Shown: positions 25,101 through 36,170 of the stretch, in pieces
Position numbering within the stretch: position 1 is the first letter of the stretch
Layout of the letters: the number at the start of each line of letters is the position of its first letter
Origin: Nectonema munidae
Taxonomy: Eukaryota; Nematomorpha; Nectonematoida; Nectonematidae
Direction of reading: 5' to 3'
Assembly: GCA_030549495.1 (NCBI GenBank)
Contig: JAUIRK010000156.1
Location: forward strand, 124,001-188,000
DNA: 64,000 nucleotides
Translations under genes and position numbers: made by a program
The notes under the pieces: generated by a model
What the model saw: the letters and a program-made list of their open reading frames with translations, nothing else
What the model was told of the DNA's origin: nothing
The model's database searches: none

Positions 25101-28100
25101 GGATTTTACAAATTTTAAATGCTATATAGAATAAACTTCTTGAAAAACAGTGGAAGCTGGGTTTGCAAACTTAATTCCCTCGATAAACCCTTCAGATATG
25201 CTCAATATTCGTAAACCGGGATAGTTTTTTTCATTTTAATGTAGATTATCTGCAGTAAATATATAATGTGAATTGTAAACTAACTATGAAATACACTACA
25301 TCTAACGCGATAAAAAATGAAGAAAGAGCCATTTTAAAGATATGCAAAATGACGAATTTTGGAATGAGTGATCCAAGGAACAGTTCGTGACGAAGGGGAA
25401 TAAGTTAACAACGCCATCTAGTCCCTCTCTGGTATATATTTTCTTTTTTTAGGAAAAGCATATGCATTTTCCTTCATCTTATACGCAAGTATATAGTTAT
25501 ATTTTTATGAAAGTAGCATAAAATCTTTTATAAAGAAAGATAATATATTATTTGAATTTGAATATTTAACACTTTCTAGGAAAAATGGGAAGATGTGAGA
25601 AAAAATGAAAAATCCATATTTTACACAAATTTCAATCAATCAAATGATGAAAGAATTAGCGAAGACAAATCCAATGAAGCGAACACTTCCTTTTCTCCAG
25701 CAGATGTATTTGGTCCAATTTTTTCCTTCTTATCTAAACAGTAATGAAATGCTTTCTTATACCATGGCTTTCCATTTTGGTGTCACGAGTTTCGATTTAG
25801 ATAAATTAAGTTAGTCGATTTAATTTCTTTAATGAAGAAGATGTACTAGCAATATTATGCTAAATATATTATTGTTATGCTTGTATTCATATGCTATAAA
25901 CATTAGAATGATAAATTACATAAATTTTATGTAGCCTTTTTGTGATACGTCTAAGGATTACAAGTTTCGTGACACTCAGTTTGTAAAGCCATCTTCTTCG
26001 CTGCCCATTATTTTTTAATATTTTAGACAAGAGCCATATGTTCCGAATAAAAGTGATCTAAGTCATTCCTCAGTTCTTCCGCTCGCTTATCTTCAAATAT
26101 TGGAAAGAATTTTAGCGGAAAAAATATTCATGAATAAAATAGAAGAAGAGTGGTATGCTGAAATTTTTGCCATGTGCATTCAAGCACGAGTTTTACTCGA
26201 TTACTTCACTTCCTCGCGAGACGAAATCTTTAATGTGCTTTCCTGGATCAAAGTTAAAAAATTCCACTCCAGCATCAGGAAGTCCGCAGTAACAACGGGA
26301 AGTGTTGTATTTACTGGGAATATTACTCACAAAAATATGAATAAGTCATTCTCGAAGCCAAACGTTCTTCTAATTGAAGGCCCAATAGAATATCAAAGAG
26401 TTGAAAATAGGCTATCGTCTTTACAGTCCTTGATTTTACAAGAGCGAGATCACCTCAAAAAGTGCGTCTCGAAGATCGCATCTTGTCTCGCAGATGTTGT
26501 TTTTGTGCAGAAGTCTGTATCTCACATGGCTAAGCAATTTTTCTTGGATGAAGGCATAGCTCTTATCCAAAAAGTTAGGAAATGCAACATGGAAAGGCTC
26601 TCTAGTTTGACTGGTGCTCCAATCATTTCCTCTCTTAGTAGTTTGCTAGACCAAAAAGCGACTGTCACAGTAGATACTGTTAAAATAGAGCGTTTACCTT
26701 CCTTTACTCAAAGTGGGATGCCGAAGACTGTCATTATGGTCAGAGGAAATGACAAGTCATGCTATCTCTCGGTCAGCCTGTTCGGTCCTTCTTTTTCAGA
26801 ACTTGTGCAAGTAAAGTCCCTTTTCAAATTTACATTTTTCTTCGCCTTTAACGCTCTACTCGAATCCAACTTTTTACACTCCATTTGCATGCTTGACCAC
26901 TTTGAGCAAAGAAATGTGACGACATGCACCGAGACAAAATCATTTGTAAATATTCAAAAAAGTAAGACAAAACTATGTTTGAATAGTGGTAGCAGCGTTG
27001 CGCTGAAAAATGGAACAAGTGACTTTGATTCCGATGAAGACGCATTCTCTACTGCCTTGAAATGTATAACACTTTCCATTTCTCCACACACTCTTCTTTA
27101 CTCACCGTATGAAAACCTTTCAAAAAGTGATTATGAAATATTTGGCAAGCCCTCATATTTCTCCACACAATGTCAAATGGTGTGTCATTCTTCTTATGAG
27201 AATGATCCACCTACACAAAAATTCACTATGTATCACAGTGTAGTTGATAGTGACCTCCTTTTACACAATGACGAAGAACTGGTAAACGATGTTTTAATTG
27301 ATTTTAGAAGAAATGGTTTCCAAATAATGCATAATTATGGAGATGTGCTTGATAAAGGAACTTTAGCAAAATTTCCTAAGACATTTAAAATTCAAAAAAA
27401 ATTAGAAAAAAACAAATTTAGCAGTTGGCGAAACACGTCTGGCAAATTGGTTGACTCTCTAGATATATGTAATTTACAGAGTATGCCTATTCTGTTTTAT
27501 TCCTTTTCAGAAGATTCTGAAAATTATCCCAGTTTTTGCATCGACCCATGCATTTTTAAAATTGCCTTTTACTCGAACCAGGACATTAGTCTTGATGCCT
27601 ACTTAAAAAAGTTTTGCTTCAATGACAAATACAGCTGTCCAAACCCAAACTGTAACCTGTCATCCTTCAATACACATGTACGAAAATTTGTTCACAATTC
27701 TGTTTGCATCGACATTTTGATAAATCATCATGCACCTACTAGACAAAATAAAATTGATTCTTCAGAAAATGAAGTCTTATTCTTAAGCTGCACTTCTGAA
27801 AGTTATTTGAACCCCAAAATATTCCTATTGTCGCGAACCTTGCTGAGATGGTCCTTCTGCAAGTTTTTAGAATTTCTTGTTCATAACTTTCTTTCATCCT
27901 CTTCCACTCAGTCTAAAGTGTTTTACTACTTCACAAATCGCGTCAAAATTGTATGTTTTATGGTTTATCAAGTATTTCTTTATCGTTTAGTATTTCCACC
28001 CTTTTCTTTCAGCAAAGTATTTTCTTGTATTGAAGAGAAAAGTCTAAAAAATGATTACATATTAGAGTTGCAAAACTTGTCCATATTGGGCACAAATCTC

Positions 28101-29876
28101 TTCCAATGTATTGAAGAGCGATTTAATAATTTTGAAATTAATTCTTCACAAAACACAAATGAGTATTTTTGCAAATTATCATATTCTTTTGAAGAGAACA
28201 AAAAGAAGTTTAAAGAGATTTATGAAAAAACGCAAATAACTCTTTGCACAGCTCCCGAAATACTTTCCGACAAAAATAACGATAATGTTATGTTAGCCGA
28301 CCTAAATAAGTCAATTCTTTTCAACATATTAAAAATGAAATCTTTTGTGAATTGGTGCGCCTTTGCATGGAATGTTATCTTCCAGGAATGTTTCATCAAT
28401 AATAAAACTGATAAAAGTTGTAGAAAAGAAATGGGTGCCAAACGATTAGATGAAAATTATGCTTCAGGCGGTCTGATTAGCAATGATCCTAAAGGATTCG
28501 AAGAGTTGGACAATTTTTCTCCTTCATACAAATCGGAGGCTAACAACAACAGCGTGAATCCTATCGAAGAGTCGCTTTATATGAGTGAATTCAAGGACTC
28601 GCGTGACGCAAACTTCTCATTTAAAAATAAATTGACAAATTTTTTAATTAATAACAACACGTACGAACCGATTCCTCTTGTGTTCCCTTGTTATTTGCAC
28701 TTTTTCCTTCCTTTGCAGAAGGATGCATGCATCCTGTTATCCAATGAAATCCCAACTTCACTCATGGCGTACACTTTATCGTGTAAAGCACACAAATTAT
28801 TCATCAGTTCGTGTAATGAAAGCGCAAGACCATCGAATACGAGTGTTATCAAGCCTCTTAATGTGTACCATCTCCCAGAGCCCAAAAATGCGTCTCTGGA
28901 TGTGCTCCTGGTTAAAAGTGTCTCTGAGAGCGGAATGGATTTCGTTAAAAATGACGTATCTACTAGTAGTCAGCATTTCTTCGCATATATCTGCGAGGGT
29001 TCTACAAGGTATACGTGTACTGTTTATTTCGCGAAAGAATTTTTCCAGCTACGGCAAAGCATTTTCACTTCTGGAGAACATGACTTCATACTCTCTCTGT
29101 CAAAGTCTAAATTATGGAAATCTCATGGCGGTAAATCGGGCTCCTCCTTCAGTAGAAGTGATGATGACATGTTTTTGATAAAGCAGTTGTCGAAGTATGA
29201 GCTGACTTCGTTCCTCGAATTTGCGCCATCCTACTTCCAGTACATAAAAGAGGGTAAAAAAAAGCAGCCTGTTTTACTCGCTAAAATTTATGCAGCCTTC
29301 AGACTTGTCTGCAAATCATCTGATCCTGGCTGCAAGTCATTCAAGCAAGATGTGATCGTCATGCAAAACTTGCTCTATCAAAAACATTGCTCTTCCTCCC
29401 TTCAACTGTTTGATCTGAAGGGATCTCTTAGAAATCGTTTAGCCGTGATACAAGAGAGTGAGGATAACGTTGAGACAGCACAGTATTGCGTATATCTCGA
29501 CGAAAACTTCATGCAATACACAATTGCTGATCCTTTATACATCCTTCCCTGTGCCAAAAGTACACTGAACAAAGCCATTTTTAATGATTCCCTCTTTCTG
29601 TCCAAACACCAAATTGTAGACTACTCTCTTCTCTTAGTAGTGGATCGTGCTAAGAATCAACTCACGCTTGGCATCATTGATTACATTCGCACCTTTACAT
29701 GGGACAAAAAGATTGAGAGTGTTGTGAAGAAAAGTGGAATTTTGGGGGGCTACGGTAAATCCCCTACCATCATTTCACCACACGAGTATCGCTCGCGATT
29801 TTGCGATGCAATGAACAGATACTTCCTGGCTCTTCCCAATCAATGGCATGGATTGTCTATTGAGAATACCTCCTAG
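16018..29876 (+). CDS. PIKFYVE: PIKfyve/Fab1 phosphatidylinositol-3-phosphate 5-kinase (7 exons)
   Basis: This lipid kinase makes PtdIns(3,5)P2 from PtdIns3P on endosome and lysosome membranes. Exons: 16018-16185, 17590-17759, 18670-18839, 21117-21293, 21876-22288, 25580-25740 and 26027-29876. All junctions use GT-AG and keep phase. Together they encode 1,702 residues, against about 2,100 in vertebrates and about 1,800 in flies. Domain order is FYVE (about 65-130), DEP (about 188-270), Cpn60/TCP1-like (about 500-715), conserved cysteine-rich region (about 957-990) and PIP kinase (about 1400-1695). Kinase motifs seen are GGKSGSSF, FDLKGSLRNR, LDENFMQY, DYSLL and IIDYIRTFTWDKK. The start is the first in-frame ATG. 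The frame stays open upstream to 15928, so about 20 more residues are likely. The gene converges on the Piwi gene. Confidence 0.93.
17004..17422 (+). mobile_element. hAT-type MITE in PIKfyve intron 1
   Basis: The 419-bp element starts CAGCGTTTTTCAAACTTTTT and ends with the inverse, AAAGTTTAAACAACGCTG. Flanks ctttagat and ctctatat agree at 6 of 8 positions, consistent with an aged hAT target duplication. There is no coding capacity. The ends resemble Charlie-like hAT termini. Confidence 0.7.
17590..18839 (+). CDS. PIKFYVE: PIKfyve exons 2 and 3 (FYVE zinc finger)
   Basis: Exon 2 is 17590-17759 and exon 3 is 18670-18839, joined in phase 2. They encode the zinc finger that binds PtdIns3P. Key features are the WMPDDN entry, paired cysteines, the signature RRKHHCR (residues 86-92), CGQVFCYKC, and GYTGFIRVCNYC closing the finger across the junction. 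The acceptor used is tttag at 18665-18669; the nearby acag at 18675-18678 would break phase. The exon 3 remainder is a serine-rich linker. Confidence 0.92.
18204..18216. repeat. G homopolymer, 13 bp
   Basis: A 13-G tract in PIKfyve intron 2, flanked on both sides by gacgaagg-like text (atgacgaag before it and aatgacgaagg after it). Confidence 0.9.
18345..18610 (+). pseudogene. Non-LTR retrotransposon tail (reverse transcriptase C-terminus)
   Basis: The frame contains WFGHANTRPAEELINIA followed by GKSKGRPKLTWKEVV and LNDMKKRNL. This is the usual C-terminal pattern of non-LTR (LINE) reverse transcriptases (WFGH...GRP..TW...V..D). The tail gctcgaccctagcttgctgg and a following TA microsatellite fit a 5'-truncated LINE insertion end. 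The upstream polymerase domain is absent. It sits in PIKfyve intron 2 in the sense orientation. Confidence 0.55.
20745..20940 (+). repeat. Dispersed repeat, copy 2
   Basis: This copy is collinear with 9525-9710: both have a tacctca/tgttacaaaagttatta start, ttacctatatttttgcaa, then aatattctttaaaaaatcaa and a ggat/ggac end. Indels separate the blocks. It lies in PIKfyve intron 3. The family is unknown. Confidence 0.65.
21117..22288 (+). CDS. PIKFYVE: PIKfyve exons 4 and 5 (DEP domain)
   Basis: Exon 4 is 21117-21293 and exon 5 is 21876-22288. They rejoin in phase 1 as SNSWSGFDLVEWFITQGHV, the W-F core of a DEP domain, followed by CQCLLDADFIQEV. DEP domains help membrane or partner binding. Exon 5 goes on into a low-complexity linker ending SMDSSSPNK at a GTAAAT donor. 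The minus-strand frame 21746-22156 is a shadow of this exon. Confidence 0.88.
22767..22903. mobile_element. TTAA-flanked MITE, copy A
   Basis: TTAA flanks both ends. The terminal inverted repeats CCCATTAAGT (22771-22780) and ACTTAATGGG (22890-22899) are perfect over 10 bp. The 137-bp unit shares internal words (cgtctgc, aaatcgtctgc, catcgtctga) with copies B and C. TTAA target choice points to piggyBac-type mobilisation. It lies in PIKfyve intron 5. Confidence 0.75.
23177..23405. mobile_element. TTAA MITE copy B with an inverted partial second copy
   Basis: A complete unit runs from TTAACCGGTTATAGACC (23177) to the TTAA ending near 23315 and contains the palindrome GTCGACATATGTCGAC. A second, truncated copy in the opposite orientation follows directly and ends ATGGGTTAA at 23405. 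The pair forms a long hairpin: taatgtaaagcagaagattt is the complement of the first unit's aaatcttctgctttacatta. It lies in PIKfyve intron 5. Confidence 0.8.
24661..24712 (-). repeat. SINE head fragment
   Basis: ccttgagttgtcgaaaccca followed by tatctaaccaactttactca matches the promoter end of the SINE at 48472-48670. Only this end is present. Confidence 0.4.
24905..24918. repeat. G homopolymer, 14 bp
   Basis: A 14-G tract in PIKfyve intron 5. Confidence 0.9.
24957..24985. repeat. TA/TG dinucleotide microsatellite
   Basis: A short tatatatgtgtgtgtgtgtg run in PIKfyve intron 5, about 40 bp after the 14-G tract. Confidence 0.85.
25580..25740 (+). CDS. PIKFYVE: PIKfyve exon 6 (linker)
   Basis: 161 bp, entered in phase 0 and left in phase 2 (tct aaa ca, then GTAATG). 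It encodes an acidic, asparagine-rich linker that ends in PADVFGPIFSFLSK, leading into the helical start of exon 7. Confidence 0.8.
26027..29876 (+). CDS. PIKFYVE: PIKfyve exon 7 (chaperonin-like, Cys-rich and kinase domains)
   Basis: A single 3,850-bp exon carries residues 420-1702. The chaperonin-like domain is clear from SVVFTGNITHKNM, LQERDHLKKCVSKIAS and the KSVSHMAKQFFLDEGIALI stretch. The cysteine-rich block has CPNPNCNLSSFNTHVRKFVH. The kinase domain has the glycine loop GGKSG (about residue 1453), the catalytic LKGSLRNR block (about 1548), DYSLL (about 1617) and IIDY (about 1639). The activation loop (KKSGILGGYGKSPT) follows, and the protein ends LSIENTS. The catalytic motifs are intact. 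Several overlapping frames on both strands here are shadows. Confidence 0.95.
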
Positions 29877-29910
29877 TAAAAGTTATATTCCTTGTGTTGT
29901 TTATTAAGAA

Positions 29911-29916
29911 AATAAA
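29911..29916 (+). promoter_or_regulatory. Poly(A) signal of PIKfyve
   Basis: AATAAA lies 35 bp after the stop codon, which would give a very short 3' untranslated region. Confidence 0.6.
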
Positions 29917-29919
29917 CAT

Positions 29920-31177
29920 ATATAACTATATTCTATTTTATGCAAAAATTGGAGAAATGTTTGCATTAAAAAGCTATATTATAGCTCTTTTATTTAATGA
30001 AGATTCAACGCCAGACTAGAAGGCAATAAAATGAAGCTTGTACCTAAAAAGCACCTGTTTTATATATAAAAAGTACCTAAAAATCATTGCTCGTCCCAAC
30101 CTCCTATCAAAATTGTGACGAAATTTCAAAGGAGAGTTTGGGCTAAATTTGTATAAATCATCATGTCTCAGAAATGAGAAACTAAACCAATTGAAAATCT
30201 TTCTCCCTACCGCTTTCCAACATAAAAGAAAGAATCATGAATTCGCCTCAGAATAAATCTATACTTAAAAAAAATCTACTTATAATAGATGACTTACAAA
30301 ATAAAAATCTATTTTTTATGAATTTTTTATTTAGATTGTCTGCCGTAAAGAGGTTCACTAATTTTAACATATGATGATCTGTACTGCTAAACATGCAACT
30401 GATTAAAAATTTGGCGCCAACTACAAACATAGAGTTTATTGAACTTGAATTTCTAATTTGGTATCCTTGAAAATATTTAGTACAGGGTCGCACATTTTCA
30501 AAAAAAAATGGAGCGGGACTTTTTTTGTAATTTCAAAATTTATCATAAAAGAATTTTGTTTAAATGAAGAAGAGGGAAAAATTGATTATGCAAACAACAA
30601 ATAGCGTCGAAAAATGCAGGATGACTATCACAACGATATGTTATACTTTAAATAACAAATCCATTCATAAGAGAAGATTATTATAGAAAAATCAAATATG
30701 AATTTGACAATTATATAAACAGTGCATCACAAAAAAACGCTATATATAACCTAGTATTTGTACATATTATATATTTAAAAGCAAGCATGCACACAAAAAC
30801 ACTGTCAAAAATGCTGTCAACATTTAACAGTTCATCAAAAGACATACTAAAGCTAGTAAAAGTAGTTTGCAAAGTATCAGCTAGTGAATTTGAATCATTT
30901 TGTAATTCTTGCATGATAGAGACGTCTTTTTCTGAATTTCCAATCTCCGCTTGTGATGAAGAACGTAAAATAGAAGTATGACACCAGCAATAGGGTGACA
31001 AAAAAATGTATGGTAAAAATTTAAAAATAGAAAATTCACTTTCTTAGCTTCTTATTTTTTTCCTTTTAGGTCTTTAAACTTCCATACAAAAAAACTTTTT
31101 GATTTGCTATGATTAAAGGGCTGCGCACGCTCAATAAAATAGGGCAGTAGAATTTCAATTTTTTCATTTAAATATTT
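29920..31177. other. Gene-free stretch after PIKfyve
   Basis: Only short overlapping frames are present. None has a domain, supported splice signals or similarity I recognise. Confidence 0.5.
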
Positions 31178-33116
31178 TTGTTGTTTCAGTTCAATTTTTT
31201 TCTAGAAATGAATTTGTTCACTGAAAGAACAAAAATTGTATGGTTAGTCGGCCAAACATACGAATCGCTTTCTGCAAGCAAGCTCCCATCCAATAGAATT
31301 GTATTAGGTAGATTTTTACATCTTCATCGAATCGAAGGAAAAACACTCACGGAGAGTGCAAAAATAACTGTTAAAGAACTTCTTTCGAAATGGAATAAAG
31401 CAAGAATACCCACTAAACAAAGCTATAATATTATTAAAAAGCTAAAAGAGTTTTATTCGCAGTGGCAAAATCTTCGAAAAACGTGAATAGAAAATCTGAA
31501 ACTCAAAAAAAGAAAGAAGAAAAGTTTTTGAACATTCTTGATGATTTATTTGATGTTGCACATCAAGATGCTTTGAAATTAATACTTTGTAAAGAAGACA
31601 AAGAGTTTTTGCTTGCTCAAAGAGAAAAAGGTAGGAGAGGATCGATGGATAAAGTTAATAGAAAGCTTGCGGGTTTAGAAAAAAGAAGAAAGAAAAGAGT
31701 AGATGAAGAAAAAAGAAGTGAAAAGAAAAGAAACAGAACGTGTTTTGCAAAATGAAACTAATTCGGATTTCACTGTTGAGGAAAATGATGATATTACTAC
31801 AGTAAAACTATCCAAAAATCAAAATGACATCCGAACTATCATTGGCTTTGGATCGAACAGGTGTTAATGACAGAAATTCTATGCACATACTTTTTGCTAC
31901 TCTAAAGGCTTTTAATCATGAACCCAACCAATACACTCTCAATAGAGAGTCTTTGAGGCAAGCTAGAAGATCAAATCGAGAAAGTTCAAGTAAGACAATC
32001 ATGGAAATTTTCAATCCGAGAGTTACAGTTCATTGGGATGGTAAGTTATTACCATCTTTGACCTTGAAGGAAAAAGTGGACCGCATTACTGTTATCGTTT
32101 CTGGCATAGGCATTACAAAGCTTCTTGCTGTTCCTTTAATTGAAAACTGTAGTGGTTTTTCTCAAGCTAAAGCTGTTTTAGAAACTTCACTGAAATGGAA
32201 TTTGCTTGATAAAGTTACAAGCATGTCATTCGACACTACAAGCAGCAACACGGGTAAAAACCTAGGAGCTTGTATGATTTTGCAGAAAAAAATCGGCAAG
32301 AAATTGTTACCTTTAGCTTGCAGACATCATGTACATGAACTGATTGTTAAACATGTTTTTGACGCTTTACTAGAAGAAAAATCATCTAGTCCAAACATCA
32401 AACTCTTCGAAGAGTTTCGTGAGTCTTGGAAAAAGATTGATAAGTCATCCTTAGAGTGCTTACCAACTGAAGAAAAGTAGGAAGTTTTTGATTCTGATGA
32501 ATATGAAAATCTGATCGACTTCATCAAAGAACAGTTGTCCAGATTTCAACCAAGAGATGACTATAAAGAACTTCTCAATCTTAGTTTAATATTTCTTGGA
32601 GAACAAAGAACAGATGTTAAAATCTATGCCCCTGGTGCTCATCACAGGGCAATATGGATGTCAAAGTTAATATATTGCTTGAAGATATATTTGTTTAAAT
32701 CACAACTAAACATAAACTTAAATCATAGTGAGGCCTTAAAGAAATTCAATATATTCATAGTCAAAATATATTTAAAAAAATGGTTCATGAGTTCTTGTTC
32801 TAGCTTTGCACCATTAAATGATCTTCAACTACTTCAAAGTTTCATAAAATATAAAAAAGTAAGTAACAAAGTAGCAACAACAGCTTTAAAGATTTTTGGT
32901 AGGCATCTTTGGTATTTAAACGAAGTTCTTGTTGCCTTGGCTTTATTCGATTCAAGAATAAACAAACAAGAAAAACTTAACATAGTCCAATCAATCCAAA
33001 AACCACGAAATCTTTATCATCCTTTAAACCATTTCGGTAATCCAATTTTGAAAGAAAAAGATATTGAAAAAAGTACAGTCAAGCTTTATCACAGAAAACA
33101 CAATGAAATTTTTTGA
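31178..33116 (+). pseudogene. Broken transposase-like gene, 'WDGKLLP ... FDTTSSNTG ... CRHH' family
   Basis: Consecutive frames give one collinear protein. The N-terminal block runs IVWLVGQTYESLSASKLP to FYSQWQNLRK. A lysine-rich block follows (DLFDVAHQDALKL, FLLAQREKGRRGSM). The core has VHWDGKLLPSLTLKEKVDR, then SFDTTSSNTGKNLGACMIL and ACRHHVHELIV, and the end has GAHHRAIWMSKLIYCLK and WYLNEVLVALALF. The D-x5-N-x-G and C-x-H-H pattern resembles an RNase-H-fold transposase related to hAT. Breaks are a frame change near 31480, another between 31700 and 31830, and an in-frame TAG at 32478-32480. Introns could explain the first two, but not the stop. It lies between the two convergent host genes. 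Confidence 0.65.
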
Positions 33117-34585
33117 TATTTTAAAATTATCATCAAATTTTTTGAAAAAAGACCCAGACACCTGGGAATAGTAGTAGGTGTACCGTTCAGAGTTCGAAAG
33201 TAGAAGATTTAAAGGGATTGTTGTCTGCATCTGATAAAATTTAGGGGTCGAAATCGGTTTTTGAAGCATATGGGGAATAATGACCCTTCTTTAGTATTAA
33301 TCTAATTTCTTCTTAGGATGACTCTTCTTTAGATATTTTGCTGTTTTAATCATTTCCAAAGCAGAGCGCATTGTAACTTTTAAATGCAATTTTTTTTGTC
33401 AAAATTAAAGACATCGTTTGCAACACAGCGTATTTTTTAGTTTGTTATGAAATCAAGTTTTCAAAAAATTCAAAAATTTAGGCCAAAAAGTTGCGTTTTT
33501 CAGAAAAAAAACTTTTGAGAAATTTACCAAGAATAGAAAACTATAAAAATTTTGCAAGACTACGTAAAATAATAATTGATGTTCTTGGATTACTTGATAA
33601 ACAAAAAGAATAGAGATTGTATTTCAGAAATTATTTACTAAAGGAAAAAGTGGATAAGCAAGAAGTAGGCTGGCTCAACGTTCTTCTATTTACCCATCAA
33701 AAAGAGAAAGAAATTTAATAGATGAAATTTTGATAGATTCAAAAAATTATGAAAATTTAAACAACTCAACCACTATGATTTAGGAGTTTATGCTGTTTAT
33801 CAAGTATATCAAATGATTCATGAGTCTCTAATATCATATATCAGATGATTTAGGAGTCTATCTATGGCAATAAACGATTTACTTCTTAGTACTTGCGAGC
33901 ATTATGTAATGAATCAAGTTATTCGTATTGGTACTTTCATTCTTCACTTTTTTAGTGTCTTTATATTTACAATTTAAAGTTAGGGTTAGAGTATGAGTAA
34001 AACATGAAATTTTAGGATTTCTGTATATTAATTACTATATTATAAACAATTAAAATAATTTGTAATGTATGTACTATGCGAACTTAAAATCGAAGGAATA
34101 ACGTAGAACAGCTTTTATTATGAAACCAAAAATTATAACAAGCTTAGAATATCAAATTTCAAAAAATTCTATAATAATTTGAGAAAATGACAAGCTTTCA
34201 TTATCGTAGGTCATGTGATCTAAGATATATTCTCTGCTCCGTAGTTTTATTTCTTATATCTTGAATAACAAAAGGATTGTCATCCCAGACGAACTTTCAA
34301 TTGGATTTGATGAGAACTTACAAATTCCTCAACTATCAGCTGCTCTGTCAAACTTATTTAGTTATAAATAAAGGCAACGTTTAGCCTAGTTCCCACGTTC
34401 ACAAAGTTCAGTATCATGAATATGAGATCTTGAAAACTACAGAAGAAAAGAAGCATGAGAGCTGGGCATGACAAACAAAATAAAAAATGACTTCATTTTT
34501 CAAAGCAAAACCTACAAGTGTGTACAAATTTACCCCAAATTACCGCAAACAACGCCGTATATATCTCAAGTATATATATCTAAGT
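33117..34585. other. Gene-free stretch
   Basis: AT-rich with no supported coding frame. Part of it may be untranslated sequence of the flanking elements. Confidence 0.45.
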
Positions 34586-34589
34586 AACT

Positions 34590-35380
34590 CTTAGATTGTA
34601 TCACATGTGATCAACTGCCTCTTAGCAAGACTTCCTATCTCTGCTGCTAGAAGCAGAACCATGCTTTGTATTTCCCAGTAGAACAACACTTACTTCTGCA
34701 GAGAGGAAATTGAGTTACAATTGAAGAATTAGAACATGATTTCGTTTCTATCTTTCAGTTCACTTCATCAACTCATCATGGGAATTGAAGTCAAGAGTCA
34801 TTGCTTGCGATCAGTTTTTAGAAAGACATAGAACTATCAACATCGCTACAACATATGAGGATGTAGTAAATAGAATTGCTATTCGTGGCAACGTTAGAAA
34901 GGTGGTGGCAGACAATGCTTCCTGTAGCTTTTGATCTACGTTTGCCATGAATTTACGAGTATCAAGTAAGAAATGCAAAAAGAAATTATATGCAAGATCG
35001 TGGATTTAATTTTTTCGGAATACATCTCAGCCAATCAAGAGAGTGTGCCTTTCGTCTCAACGAGCATCAATCAAAACGAGGTTGGAATGAATGCTAAGCG
35101 ACCACCTCATTTAATTATATGCCTCAGTTGGACAAACCACCATGGTTAGTGCAAATGATATTTCAGTTGTGAAGCCAGAGCTTGAAACATATGTTGAAGG
35201 TGTTGTGCGTTTTGATATCAAACCATTGAAGTACTGGCAAGATAAAAGTGCTTCAACATTTTAAAACAAAAAATATTTTTGCGTTGTGCAACATCAAGTG
35301 TTTGGCAAGGCTGGTAATATTTACACACCTGAGAGAGCACAACTCGCCCCGGAAACTTTCCGACCATTAATATAAATGTT
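34590..35380 (+). pseudogene. hAT transposase remnant (core and dimerisation domain)
   Basis: Broken frames read in hAT order. CDQLPLSKTSYL comes first (about 34612). HFINSSWELKSRVIA and FLERHRTINIATTYEDVV follow (about 34762-34872). VRKVVADNASCSF (about 34895-34935) matches the catalytic-region VTDNASNM motif. ELETYVEGVVRFDIKPLKYW and GKAGNIYTPERAQLAPETF (about 35178-35370) match the C-terminal hAT dimerisation domain. Multiple stops and a shortened middle show decay. It is not the source of the 842/804-bp hAT elements, whose tail differs. Confidence 0.7.
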
Positions 35381-35694
35381 GATATGTAAAACTTGAAAAA
35401 AGTAAATAACGTAATATTATTTATTTAATCTAGAGTCTGAAATAAACGTATTTACATCGTTTGTATTTTAGGCAATTTTGAACAAAATTATTTGTATTTT
35501 CGGAATCCCAAACAAAAGTATTTGTATTTGACTTTTAAAATTATGTTTGAAGTTTTGAAAAAGAAAAAATATTCAACCGCTTTTTCAAAAGTTGTCTTTT
35601 TTACTCAAAAAGCTTCAAAAATATGCGCGAGTTTTTTTTTTTAAAAAGGAATTAACTTGCGATTCCTTCGCAGTCTGATATTTAAAGAAGTAAG

Positions 35695-36170
35695 TTGCAA
35701 AAGTTAAGAAATTTTAGAAAATGGGAAGATTTTTGTTTGCATTTTGATGATAAAAAATTGAATAAAAGTAAAAAATGTTTAAAGCAAGGAAAAGAATACC
35801 AAGAAGTAGTATGTTTCCAAAATCTTGGCATTAAAATGAATTTAGCAGTTTTTACAAGTGAAAGTGGTTCAGCTAAAAATCAATTCTAGATGAAAACAAT
35901 CCTTGGTCTTCGATTACAATGATTATATTTGTAGAAGTCAACATAATGGAGTTGTATTTAGATTACAGCAAGAAATGTTGAAAAACGCGTTGTTAAACCA
36001 CTCTTAATCGGGTGTCAGTATCTTATTGTAAATAGAATATAAACACACGTTTTGTTTTATATTTTAACAAAGATGATACAAAAGGTCCCAATTTAAAATT
36101 AAAATTTGTGGACAAATAGTAAAGGGGGAGAAGTTATGTACTCCAGAAATTCTTGTTCTGGTTTCAGACT
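35695..36170 (+). pseudogene. Second transposase-like remnant of the 'SNTG' type
   Basis: WEDFCLHFDDKKL, then KEYQEVVCFQNLGIKMNLAV, LDENNPWSSITMII, SQHNGVVFRLQQEM and KPLLIGCQYLIVNRI occur in order with frame changes. This is the layout of a repetitive invertebrate transposase family that carries a W-x-LHFDGK opening and an SNTG motif. It is diverged from the copy at 31178-33116 and heavily decayed. Confidence 0.5.

Noticed and set aside
28678..29178. 166-codon plus-strand frame inside PIKfyve exon 7
   Set aside because: It overlaps the kinase domain in another frame and has no domain of its own.
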